Below are positions 54,871-64,000 of a stretch of DNA of 64,000 bases, piece by piece; position 1 is the first letter of the stretch; the number at the start of each line of letters is the position of its first letter. Source of the stretch: Paracamarosporium sp. OC-R06-R3. Its lineage: Eukaryota; Ascomycota; Dothideomycetes; Pleosporales; Didymosphaeriaceae. The notes below the pieces were generated by a model. It saw nothing but the letters and a program-made list of their open reading frames with translations. It ran no database searches and had not been told where the DNA came from. The DNA lies in the NCBI GenBank assembly GCA_019828545.1, contig JACVRA010000189.1, positions 186,001 through 250,000 of the forward strand, written 5' to 3'. The translations under genes and the position numbers were made by a program.

Positions 54871-55632
54871 TCAGAGCTCAAAAGCCCACGGAGCTTTGTC
54901 CCCAATTTGAAACGAGCGCCTAGCAGGCTTCCACATGAGAAACATTCGAAGGTCTTCACTCTGGTACTCTTTCCACTTCTCACTGGGACTGGGTACGGTG
55001 AAGTCAATGTCTATCTGCTCTAACGCTCCAAACCCGCATTTCTCATACACTGGCACCGCGTACGGAACCGACACAACAATGGTGTCGACTTCAAGCTCGC
55101 TAGCCTTCTGTGTACCCCAATCAACGAGCAAGCGACCGGCTCCTTGGGCGCGAAAACCAGGGTGTACTATCATTTGGCTCAGTTCTAGAGATATCAGTAT
55201 GACTTATCAATACTGAAGATTGCGTTTACCGATATGCGGGATTCGGACTCTCTCAGACACGAATCCGCGAAGTCCACCGATGAGCTTCTCAGCAAAAGCC
55301 TTTTCATCTGATCCTTTGATGTGCCAATACGCATTGAAAGGTGCATTATTTGAACGAGTTGTCTGCTGCTCAAGGTTGAAAATCCAGCATGCTGCACCTA
55401 CGACCTTCCCCGAGTCCATTTCGGCTACTTTGACCCAGTGACATCCTTCGTTTTCACGCCACATTTTGATATGACGCGCCTTAGAAGCTTCAGTTGCCGC
55501 CTCCATGGTGGTGTGTACCGGATTGAAGAACTTAGACAACGTGTTGTGTGGTGTGCGGAAAGCCAAGAAGTGTGCGGGCCATATTTCGTCGAACTCGGAT
55601 GCTGAGCTTACTTCAGTCAGTTAAAAGACCAT
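54871..55632 (-). CDS. GNAT acetyltransferase, 5' end broken or unresolved
   Basis: Two exons: 55230 at the 3' end of the first, and 55184-54871, with a 45-bp intron (GTAAAC..TCTAG). The GNAT fold is clear: HWVKVAEMDSGKVVGAACWI (beta 2-3), then across the splice IPHIELSQMIVHPGFRAQGA with GRLLVDWG (acetyl-CoA loop, R/Q-x-x-G-x-G/A), and VPVYEKCGFG. The upstream end is odd. The frame back from LTEVSSASEFDEIWPAHFLA meets TAA at 55621-55623, and the codons before it read ATG GTC TTT. A single C-to-T change of CAA would explain this, making the gene a recent pseudogene. Otherwise a 5' exon is spliced at CAG|CATCCGAG (55601), or translation starts at ATG 55506 without the first helix. Substrate unknown. 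Confidence 0.65.
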
Positions 55633-56694
55633 TGCTGGTTTCAGGTAAAGATTTTTGTGACTATCTTGCTTTGTGCGGCACTAGTCAGTGTGGTAGGCAA
55701 GTGAAACTGTATGTACTGCTCCGCATCTTTCGGAAGCTGACGGCGTATTCGATATGGATGGGCGGTCCAACAATCCTTCAAAATGCTGCTGTGCCACAAA
55801 CCATAATCACATCTTCCTACATCCAACCTAGAGGCAACCCTAGACCATCAAACCACCACCAATGAGCGAACTGCCGGCTGAGGTTCTCTCAGCTACGCCA
55901 CTGCTATTATCAATCAACGACTTTCTCAATCCCCGGGAAATAAAATACCCCCTTGAGCTAGGCCAGCCACTCTTCGACGATCAATGATCACAGACAAGAC
56001 ACTTTCAGCTAGACGCACATCCGATTCTTGCTTTCTACCTAACAGTGACGATCTTGTCTCAGACATCAAACTGCGCGCCGCAAGATTCCTGCGCAGCCTG
56101 CAATTCGACGGCCTCAAGCCGTTCAGTCAGTTCGCTACGCCGTAGATTAGACTATCAACCTACACTGTGGCTGGTACCAAAGAACTCCTCCATTAGATAG
56201 GAACCATCTGAGCGTTGTTTTTAGACACAAATGTAGACGTAGGTACGAGTACGAAATATAGATGAGGAAACTATAAGCCCACCGGTACCCGACTAAGCAA
56301 TCAATGCTTCATACTAGACAACTTCTTGCTCTGCATATTCGTACGCCTAGTTCACCTCCCATTCGCTAACCTTATGTCCAGCAGGCGGCGGTATATCACA
56401 ACGTTGAGGTGGTATTGTTCCTCTAAGCGCATGGAGACAAAGGGGGCCATGCCAGAGGTATATTTCGAATTTATATAGCGTAGACAAAATTGCCACGACA
56501 ACATTGCTAGATACGTGCGTTTTACAAGATGAGACTCTATTCCATGCCCAATCTTCTCCTATGATGCGTGAGCATAATCTGATCTGTTGTCCATCTACTC
56601 CTATCTACAACACAAAAGAAGGAGATTCTGAAAGTCTAGCATTATGGACTCGGCTTCTACACAACGACACCCCGCCTTGCTCCCCCATCACGCT
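55633..56694. other. Spacer with a possible small disrupted ORF pair
   Basis: About 1.06 kb between two minus-strand genes. Apart from the overlapping plus-strand ORFs at 55862-56145 (listed separately) no feature is supported. The region probably includes the promoter of the GNAT gene. Confidence 0.4.
55862..56145 (+). pseudogene. Two overlapping small ORFs, maybe one frameshifted gene
   Basis: ATG 55862 (context CACCA) opens 41 codons (MSELPAEVLSATPLLLSIND, then FLNPREIKYPLELGQPLF) ending at 55987. A second ATG at 55984 in another frame opens 53 codons (through CFLPNSDDLVSDIKLRAARF, ending FSQFATP). Together they would read as a ~94-residue protein if one base were gained or lost near 55984. 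Codon use looks coding-like, but no family is recognised, so this is tentative. Confidence 0.25.
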
Positions 56695-58263
56695 TCAAAG
56701 CTTCGACCCCTTCCCCCCAAGAATCTCTTCCCTCTCCCAAACCCTCACATCCCTCGGCCCCTCCTTCTTAAACTTAGTCGTAACAACCCACCTCCTCATC
56801 GTCCCACTCACACCTTCTCTCTCCAACTCCGGCCCCGCATAATCCAGCTTCAGCACCGCCGTATGTTTATCCACGCCCCCAACACCATCCTGTTTTATCT
56901 CGCCATAGTCTCCCTTACCGAGCACAACGGGGCTGATAACCGCTTTCCCGAATGCAGCGTCCTCGGAGTGGAGGAACTCCATCAAGCGATCTCTTTCCTT
57001 TTGCAGTTCGGCTGTGGAGGGGATGGGAGAGGAAGCCGAAGTGACGGTCGGCGAGAGGAACTTGGCCAAGTGCCAGGTTAAGAAGTACTGTGGTGGAAAT
57101 AGGATGATGCGGTTCTGCGTCGCGAGGTCAATCCATTTGTTTGGAGGGAGGAAGCGCGCTGCCGTGTGCTCGATGCCACCGTCGTGCGTGGGGTGCGGGA
57201 TCACGATGTCGGCTTCTTCGTCGATGGCTGCGTCTTGTGCGTGCGAGTTTGGCTTTGTCGGTGAAGAGGATCCCAGCGGCAGGAAGTAGAGGTACATTTG
57301 TGTGGAGAAGCGCTTTTTCACGTTCGGCGGCGTGACCCAGCGTGTGAAGGGGATCAGGGAGTCTACGTCTGCTTCGCAGCCCCAGCTTGCGAGGAGGTCG
57401 GGAAAGAGGATTTTGCCGGAGTGCACGGCTTTTCGGCCTTCTTCTCGGTCTGAGTCGCTGATGTCGGTGAAGAGTTTGCCTCCTTTCTTTGCTAGGAGGA
57501 TCCCGCTTTCTTCGAATGTCTCGCGGATGGCTGCTAGTCGGTACGCGGGTAGGTCTGGGTTTGTATCTGTGATGCTGGGTGTTTCGCCGTCATGTTCTGG
57601 TGATAAGGCGCCACCGGGAAAGACGTGTGCTGGATGGTACTCAATGCGTCAGTTTGCTTCAAAAAGGTGGACGAGAAAATATTGGTGTGTGAAGCGTTAT
57701 GTGAAACAATTATTCTCAACAGCTTTGTTTCTGACCGTATAGCAACTCCACGGCACAGCATATAAAAATGGTCTTCAAGTACCGTACTCAAATCTATCAT
57801 TGCGTCTGGAAGGTAGATGAATCTAACATCACAGCAATACATACCACTCGAAAACGCACTCGCCGTCCTCACACGATGCAACAAAAGCACCTGATTCGTC
57901 GGGGAAATAACCAGCACCCTACATCCTCATCAGTCAAATCTTACGAACTCCACACAAACACATCTGAAGAACCTACGAAGCACTGGGTATCGGCACAGGC
58001 GGCGTCTTGGGCACCTTCTTCAACGGCGCGTGATCCGCCGGACTAGACATGCTTCTCTTATTTCTGATTGGAATCGGTTTCCCGGACGTGGCTGTTCTCG
58101 GGATGAGGCGTCTAGAGGTGGATATGCGTCGGAGGGGTGTGGGTATACCTTGACCTGGAGGTCTTCGGGGAAATACGGTGACTGGACGCAGCAAGGTAAT
58201 CTCACTGATTTCCGATGTTGAGAAATTGGATAATGGGCGGGAGAAGAGACGAGGTACGGGCAT
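56695..58263 (-). CDS. NUDT19: Nudix hydrolase, NUDT19-like
   Basis: Three exons: 58263-57977, 57918-57845 and 57629-56695; 431 residues. Introns are 58 bp (GTAGGT..TGTAG) and 215 bp (GTATGT..TCCAG). The N terminus looks like a mitochondrial or peroxisomal leader rich in Arg/Ser/Pro (MPVPRLFSRPLSNFSTSE). Splicing builds PSASVLVISPTNQVLLLHRV, RTASAFSSAHVFPGGALS and RLAAIRETFEESGILLAKKG, the Nudix-box region as in NUDT19. The C-terminal part has FTRWVTPPNVKKRFSTQMYL (family signature) and FPPQYFLTWHLAKFL. NUDT19 proteins hydrolyse CoA and acyl-CoA. The Nudix box is slightly atypical (RETFEESG), which is usual for this subfamily. The 215-bp intron is long for this region; the first Met could also be at 58368 or 58422. 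Confidence 0.85.
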
Positions 58264-58600
58264 AGCGAGCTGCAACAATGCGCGTTGTTGTTCACGCCAT
58301 GGTAGTTGAACGTTGGAGCTAGGGTCTGGCGGGGAACTTGGGGAAGATGCCGAGGTAGGATGATGCATCCCGACAGGTGACGTGAGACCCGAGTGAACTA
58401 GTAACGACCAAAAAAAAAACATGCAGCATGTACCACTGACAAAGAATCTCTAGAGAGACACTGACGATTTAAAGGAGAAATATCATTCATGGTATCATTG
58501 CTTTTGTACCTGGTCCAGCATAAACCATCAATCATCTCCGTGCGTTAAAAAATCACAAGCCACTAAACGCCCCTCCAGATGCATGCTTTTTCTTTTGAGT
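58264..58600. other. Short spacer between NUDT19 and IMPDH
   Basis: These 337 bp hold the 5' flank of the Nudix gene and the 3' flank of IMPDH, both on the minus strand. An in-frame extension of the Nudix gene to 58422 is possible. No other feature is seen. Confidence 0.5.
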
Positions 58601-60467
58601 CTACGAGTAGAGCTTCTTGTCGAAGCTGTGTAGACCGTGCACATTACCCTCGGCCTGTGCACTCGCAGTCCGGAGCTCGAACCTTACCGTGCCATCTACA
58701 ACACCCTGCTGGAGCTCCTTCAAGCTCTTCACACCAATGTCTTGCAGAGAGTGCTGCACACCAGCCATGAGGTAAGGCACAAACTTCGTGACCGAACCAC
58801 GGTCACGGACGGAGCCTGAGACACCCTGCGCAACAAGCACACGGTCGCCTTCGGAGAAGTAGCGGGCGGTTCCGGCATTGCTCGCCTTCGCGTCCTTGCT
58901 GCCGGCTCCGGCCTTCTTGTCCTCCATCGCGTCGATGCTGCCCATTCCACGGTAAGCCTTGACGAGCTGGCCGTCATTGCTAACGTAGTATTGGCCAGGT
59001 GATTCAGTTGTGCCAGCGAGCAGACCACCCATCATCACGGTCGTTGCACCCAGGGCAAGACCCTTGACAATGTGGCCAACGTTTTGAATACCACCATCCG
59101 CAATGCAGGGAACGCCAAAGCGCCTGGCGAACTGGGTGACGTTGTAGACTGAGGTAGCCTGGGGACGTCCCACAGCCATGACCTCCTGGGTAATGCAGGC
59201 GCTTCCACTGCCCATACCGATACGGAGACCGTCAGCTCCGGCAGCAATCAGGGCAGCAGCTTGGTCGCGAGTGACGACGTTTCCGGCGATCACGTCAAGA
59301 CCGGGGTACTTCTCCTTGATGTACTTGATCATTTCGATCTGGTACATGGAGTTACCCTGAGAGCTGTCAAGCACAATGATGTCAAGACCCGCATCAACGA
59401 GCTTTTGGAGACGGATTTTGTCCTCCGGTCGGGTGCCGATGGCTGCAGCGGCAATGAGCTGCTTCGAGTGGGGCAGCTTGGAGGCGAGAGGGTAATGGAG
59501 GTTCTTCATAAGATCGGAGCGGGAAAGCAAGGCAATGAGGTTGTTCTCCTCATCTACGATAGGAAGCTTGCCCTTCTTAGACTTGCTCAGGATCTCGTTC
59601 GCCTGGCGCAAATTAATGCCCAGGTTAGCGGTAATGAGATCGGTGGACATGACGGCAGAGACGGGGTCATCCAGGTTGTCATGGAACTGTACATCTCGGG
59701 GAGTGATGATACCGACAAGCTTGGATCGGAGTTTACCGTTTTCTGCGATGTTCGTCAGTAAATCATTGCGCAATACAAGATAGACGAAAGCGCTTGTAGT
59801 ATGCGGTCAGGTAAAACAAGTTTCCACAGTTGGCGGAACCGTTGCGGATGAACGAAAGTTAAAAGTAAAAATGGAATCATCATATGCAGGGGTGAAGAAA
59901 AGGCAAAAGCGACTTACCAGTAACCGGGAAACCGCCAAAACCCCAAGACTCCTTCAGCGCCTTCGCCTCGCGCACCGTGGTGGTGGGCGAAATGACGACA
60001 GGGTCTAGGATGAAACCGTTCTCGAATCGCTTGACCTTGCGCACCATCTCGGCCTGGTCATCTTGGGAGCAGTTGTGGTGGATTATACCCAAGCCACCCA
60101 GGAGAGCAATGTGAATGGCCATGTTATGTTCCGTCACAGTGTCCATGGGCGAAGAGACGAAGGGCGTCTTGAGGGAGATGCGCTTGGTAACGGGGGTATC
60201 GAGGGTGACATCGGAGGCGGGGAAGCCTTGAGGACGGCATCAGCTTGAAGCGTGGTGCAAGACGGTGAGACTGGACATACCGATGTAGCCAGGAAGCATG
60301 AGGAAGTCGTTGTAAGTGAGGCCGCCGTTCCGCTTCGAGTCAATGAGGGTCTTGACGTCGATTCCATCGCGCTCGGGGTACTCGTTCTTGAGCACCTCGA
60401 GGGCCTTGGAAAAGTCCAAAGCATCGGCCGCACCGTTGGCCATGGCGTCACCGTTGGTGATGGTCAT
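58601..60467 (-). CDS. IMD2: Inosine-5'-monophosphate dehydrogenase
   Basis: Three exons: 60467-60281, 60226-59918 and 59742-58601; 545 residues, the usual fungal length. Introns are 54 and 175 bp. The enzyme oxidises IMP to XMP with NAD, the committed step of GTP synthesis, in the cytosol. Sequence signs in order: [50 protein letters not shown], a CBS pair at ~115-240, [26 protein letters not shown], the catalytic loop [13 protein letters not shown] with the active Cys, the phosphate site [20 protein letters not shown], and the flap [10 protein letters not shown]. The loop has Ala in place of the more usual Ile before Cys. Splicing restores the strongest motifs at both joins. It is divergent from the IQGAP gene. 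Confidence 0.97.
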
Positions 60468-61400
60468 GATTTGGAAGAAAACGACTTCTCAAGAACGAAG
60501 AAGTGCAGATATAGAAAGACTGAAGGAGATAGACCGTAGCTCGTGGGGGATCTATGGCCGGGCAAAAGCGAGGGCTTTTCCCAAGAGAAGAAAGAAAAGA
60601 GAAGAAGCGGGCTGCGGGCGCACTTTTTTTCTGTGGGAGGCGCGGGAGAGGGCGCTAAGATAAGAGGGGTCGTCACGTGCTCTTATCTTAGCGCGTGGCT
60701 GTTGGGCGAGATGGCGACGAGACGAAAGACGCGCATGCTCCGGGTGCGGCCATGGATGGTGCATTTATCTTCTTCATGTCTTCCGGGAGTGTGTTTTGCA
60801 GCCTCGACGCAAGCAGACAGAGACGAGGGGGCAGTAGCGGCATAGTTGCGGTGAGGGAGCCGGGTGCGCCTGGCAAGCCTGGCAAGCCACGGGACGGAAT
60901 CGACAAGTGTGCAGCACGAAGGTAGTCTGCAGTAATGGACGAAAGAGGCGGAACCTTGCTCCGGCGAGGAATTGGGTGCTCAGTGGCCTGTTTCGCGCCG
61001 ACTGACGTGTGTCCAAGGGCGAGTGGGGAGGCTTGGGGCCGGTAGAACTGACCAGGCGTTGTCAAGGGCAACAGCATCAGACCCCAACGCAGGTAAACAA
61101 CTTCATTGCCGGTGCCGCCCATTTTCAGCCTCCACGCCGAAGCGCTTCCAGCTCTGCGCTGCTGCCCTCGCATTCCTCGTTACTTTCTTTGGCCGTGCAG
61201 TGCGTGCGCCTGCACCTTTTAGACGCCGTATTCGCGAGCGTGCTGTGCTTGTTGTGCGATCCGGCTTGTAATATCAACGGCCGCGAGAACGGCCTCGACA
61301 ACCTCACTCGATTGCGACCGACACACACCCCTCCGAGCCCTGTGCGACGCATGCCTCGCCGCCATATTCTTGACATCTGCTCCCGATATATGCGCTCGCC
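60468..61400. promoter_or_regulatory. Divergent promoter, IMPDH/IQGAP
   Basis: These 933 bp lie between two divergent start codons and should hold both promoters. Overlapping frames on both strands have no motif. An inverted pair built on CTCTTATCTTAGCGC (60680-60694) and its complement GCGCTAAGATAAGAG (60652-60666) can form a stem with a short loop. Confidence 0.5.
60652..60694. repeat. 15-bp perfect inverted repeat in IMPDH promoter
   Basis: GCGCTAAGATAAGAG at 60652-60666 is the exact reverse complement of CTCTTATCTTAGCGC at 60680-60694, with a 13-bp loop containing CACGTG (60674-60679). Each arm contains a GATAAG/CTTATC GATA-factor core. It lies about 190 bp upstream of the IMPDH start and may be a regulatory palindrome. 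Confidence 0.6.
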
Positions 61401-64000
61401 ATGAGCTATTCGTACTCCCCGCGCACTCGCCTCGGCCACCAGGCCGCCTCGCCCTCGCCCCTCCGCCAGACGTCCACGGCCTCCAACGGCTCCTCAGCGT
61501 CGGGCGACTCCAACCGGTACCCTCCCAGCCGGTCGAGCACGCTTTCTAGCAATGGCTCGACGACCTTTCAGCCGGTGACGCTGGGCCACCGCCGTGGCAA
61601 AAGCGAAGGCACGGGACTCGTCCGATCACAGACAGATTACTTCAACATAGAAGAGAAGGAAACTAACGCAAGCGATACCTACGCGAGCATGCGCAAAGCT
61701 CTGCGACCGCTGCAACAAGTCCCGCAAAGCCCTCCAAGCCCAAAAAGCTCGCCTATACCCGAAAAGCCAGCTCGTGTAACAAACAGTCCCACGCGCACCC
61801 ATACACGGGCACAGAGCGTTGATCCTGCGCGTTTCAACTCTTACGATGGCTCTGTTTCTCCTCCCGCCAAACCTCGGTTCAACTCCTACGACGGCTCCGT
61901 CTCTCCTCCTGCCAAACCTCGACCATTGTCCATGGCCATCTCGCGCTCCGATTCAATACGAGCACCCACGCGCGACCATTCGGCCCGTCCCCTCAGCTCC
62001 GCTCACCTCGAGCGGCCCGACTTACAACGATTCCAAAAGTCATCTACCGGTCACCTTCGGACCTTGTCCAAGTTCGCCGAGACTGCTTCCGAAGATGACT
62101 TCACCATCAAGTCGCCGGAGCAGGAAGTGGTGGGTCTACATGGGCGAAGAAGGCTGCAGCGAACAGACTCGGCGCGTGGAAAGAAGGCGACATCGAGTTG
62201 GGCGAGTCGGAACTGGATGGACCAACAGCGGCAGTTCTTGCAGGCATACGAATATCTCTGTCATATTGGAGAGGCCAAGGAGTGGATAGAAGACATTATC
62301 CACAAGGACATTCCGCCAATTGTGGAGCTAGAAGAAGCCCTACGAGACGGAGTGACTCTGGCCGAGGTAGTCCAGTCTATACAAGGACGAGCTCTTCGTA
62401 TATTCCGCGACCCAAAACTCCAATGGAGACATTCGAACAATTACGCCCATTTCTTCCAATTTCTGGCAGAGGTGGAGCTACCGGACCTGTTTCGATTCGA
62501 ACTTGTCGACCTATATGAGAAGAAGAATATCCCCAAGGTTATCCACTGCATCCACGCACTATCGTGGCTCTTATTTCGAAAAGGCATGGTAGATTTCCGC
62601 ATTGGAAACCTGGTGGGCAAGCTTCAGTTCGAGGATCACGAGCTGGAGGCCATGCAGAAAGGTCTCGACAATTCTGGGGTTAGCATGCCCAATTTTTCTG
62701 GCATGTCAGCAAAGTTTGCAGTCGAGCCAGAGCCGGAACCGGAACCCGTCGAGTCGGAAGAAGATCGCATCGACCGCGAGCTCTCAGAAAACGAGGCCAT
62801 CATATTAGATCTACAGGCTCAGATCCGAGGCGCGCTTCTGCGTATTCGGCTCGGAAATATGATGCAGCACTTCTGGGATAACGAAGAACTGATTGTTGAC
62901 CTTCAGTCGCGCATTCGAGGAGACTGGGCACGTCAAATTGCTTACTATCGAATGGACATGCGTCGCTTCGCAATCAATCTACAAAGTGCTGCTCGTGGTT
63001 TCCTCATCCGATCACGGTTACGAGGCGAAGAGGAATACTGGCGTGATAAGCAACCGCAAGTACTCAAAGTGCAAAATCTGTTCCGCGGACGGAAAGCCAG
63101 GACAGAGGTCCAATACATGAAGTCAAAGATACAACGACACGAGAACGGCATTCGGGAGTTCCAGGCTGCCATTCGAGGCGCGCTGCAGCGATTGCGAGTT
63201 TCCGACCGTTATGAGCAGACACGTGACACAGAGCCAGCCGTTTTACAAATTCAATCAATGATTCGTGGTGCTCTGCTTCGGCAACAGGTTGACCGGGACT
63301 ACGCAGAACTTAAGGAGAACGAGAGCCAAATCACCCAGGTACAAGCTGTTTCCCGGGCCATGTTCATCCGACAATCTATGCGCGCAGATCAGGAGAACCT
63401 TCGACAGCAAGAGACAATAATCACGCTACTCCAAGCCGCTGCTAGGGGTGCGCTTGCAAGAAAGCAGAATGCGCAGGTGCAAGAGAATTTGGTAAGCACT
63501 GATGTCAATTGGTCCGATTTACAATCAAAGGCTCGCGGCAACTCCTTGAGAAGCTCCCTCGTCCAATTGCGGGAAGCACTCCAAGCCGAGTCACCTCAGA
63601 TCGTTGATTTACAGGCTGTTGCAAGGGGAGGCCAGCTCCGCTCGGAGGTGGCGAACACCCTCGCACAGCTCAACGACCAAGAGCCAACCATTACTTCTCT
63701 TCAGTCTTACATGCGTGGTTTCATGTCACGACAGAGACATTTCTCTGATCTGAAAGCTTTACAGGCTCAAACTCCAACTATACTCGATCTCCAATCGGCA
63801 TGTCGGGGTTTCATCCAGCGACAGCGCACTTACGAGACTTTGTGCGAACTCAACAATGAAGAGGCTGAAATCATACAGCTGCAAGCACTCGCTCGCGCGA
63901 TGAACCTACGCATGCACATTGGCAAGATTCTTGCTGAGGTTGAAGAGCATGAAGATGCCGTCGTTGAACTTCAAGCCCTTGTACGCGGAATGATGATACG
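61401..64000 (+). CDS. IQGAP/Rng2 homologue, 5' part (runs off the window)
   Basis: Open from ATG 61401 to the right edge without a stop or needed intron: 866 residues are visible. The N terminus (~270 residues) is Ser/Pro-rich and probably disordered, with a 15-residue tandem repeat. A calponin-homology domain at about residues 280-400 is recognisable (LCHIGEAKEWIEDIIHKDI, LEEALRDGVTLAEVVQSIQG, NNYAHFFQFLAEVELPDLFR, DLYEKKNIPKVIHCIHALSW). Then comes a long array of IQ-like calmodulin/light-chain sites: I count at least 14, of form LQxxxRGxxxR (for example LDLQAQIRGALLRIRL, INLQSAARGFLIRSRL, LDLQSACRGFIQRQRT). IQGAP proteins organise the actomyosin ring and septum and bind Rho GTPases with a GRD domain, expected beyond the edge. 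Start chosen as the first ATG of the frame. Confidence 0.93.
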   Translation, partial: MSYSYSPRTRLGHQAASPSPLRQTSTASNGSSASGDSNRYPPSRSSTLSSNGSTTFQPVTLGHRRGKSEGTGLVRSQTDYFNIEEKETNASDTYASMRKALRPLQQVPQSPPSPKSSPIPEKPARVTNSPTRTHTRAQSVDPARFNSYDGSVSPPAKPRFNSYDGSVSPPAKPRPLSMAISRSDSIRAPTRDHSARPLSSAHLERPDLQRFQKSSTGHLRTLSKFAETASEDDFTIKSPEQEVVGLHGRRRLQRTDSARGKKATSSWASRNWMDQQRQFLQAYEYLCHIGEAKEWIEDIIHKDIPPIVELEEALRDGVTLAEVVQSIQGRALRIFRDPKLQWRHSNNYAHFFQFLAEVELPDLFRFELVDLYEKKNIPKVIHCIHALSWLLFRKGMVDFRIGNLVGKLQFEDHELEAMQKGLDNSGVSMPNFSGMSAKFAVEPEPEPEPVESEEDRIDRELSENEAIILDLQAQIRGALLRIRLGNMMQHFWDNEELIVDLQSRIRGDWARQIAYYRMDMRRFAINLQSAARGFLIRSRLRGEEEYWRDKQPQVLKVQNLFRGRKARTEVQYMKSKIQRHENGIREFQAAIRGALQRLRVSDRYEQTRDTEPAVLQIQSMIRGALLRQQVDRDYAELKENESQITQVQAVSRAMFIRQSMRADQENLRQQETIITLLQAAARGALARKQNAQVQENLVSTDVNWSDLQSKARGNSLRSSLVQLREALQAESPQIVDLQAVARGGQLRSEVANTLAQLNDQEPTITSLQSYMRGFMSRQRHFSDLKALQAQTPTILDLQSACRGFIQRQRTYETLCELNNEEAEIIQLQALARAMNLRMHIGKILAEVEEHEDAVVELQALVRGMMI
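61830..61919 (+). repeat. 45-bp coding tandem repeat in IQGAP gene
   Basis: Two adjacent 45-bp units each encode RFNSYDGSVSPPAKP. They differ at several third codon positions but give identical peptides, so selection or recent duplication keeps the peptide. Confidence 0.9.

Overview
The window is nuclear DNA of a filamentous ascomycete (Pezizomycotina). Dothideomycetes/Pleosporales is my best guess from gene style, but I cannot prove the class. The signs are short GT-AG introns (mostly 44-60 bp, some with visible CTAAC/CTGAC-type branch sites), genes of one to five exons on both strands, Zn2Cys6 regulators, a HET-domain gene, GPI-type cell-wall proteins, and small CDSs separated by 0.2-2 kb. 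There are no operons, CRISPR arrays or intact transposons, and I recognised no tRNA or rRNA gene. All exon joins were read by eye from splice signals, frame and protein-family sense. About 25 protein-coding loci are supported.

Left part (0.5-17.3 kb): a secreted amidohydrolase, a Zn2Cys6 factor and a small cysteine-rich secreted protein on the minus strand. Then come a C11orf54/DUF1907 ester-hydrolase homologue (+), a large RSC7-type plus C2H2-type protein (-), a two-exon membrane protein (+), an MFS transporter (+) and an Upc2-like Zn2Cys6 factor (+). A 1.06 kb spacer carrying two CACGTG boxes in a 9-bp tandem repeat separates the last two.

Middle part (17.3-43.5 kb): two surface genes diverge from a 1.85 kb GC-rich spacer. 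One is an aspartic-protease-like membrane protein that seems to lack its first catalytic Asp; the other is a 1041-residue Thr/Ser-rich GPI-type protein with internal repeats. An RS-rich gene follows. Then comes a lower-GC block with a decayed HET-domain gene whose lesions look like C-to-T/G-to-A (RIP-type) mutation, a short possible HeLo-like ORF, and an F-box-like/C2H2 gene. Beyond it lie housekeeping RPL23 (uL14), a secreted alpha/beta-hydrolase-like protein, a 2EXR/F-box-like protein and a cysteine-rich membrane-anchored protein.

Right part (44-64 kb): RAD5 (HIRAN-SNF2-RING) is head to head with the complex I assembly factor NDUFAF6. An unrecognised two-TM protein with three apparent ~50-residue repeats follows, then a divergent pair of a Ctr copper transporter and a tiny His/Met-bearing GPI-type protein. 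Next are a GNAT acetyltransferase with a stop at codon 4, a NUDT19-like Nudix hydrolase, IMP dehydrogenase, and, divergent from it, an IQGAP/Rng2 homologue running off the right edge with at least 14 IQ-like motifs.

Best leads for something undescribed: the repeat protein at 49.5-51.3 kb, the RSC7/C2H2 combination, the possible copper-surface pair at 53-54.7 kb, and the decayed HET locus.
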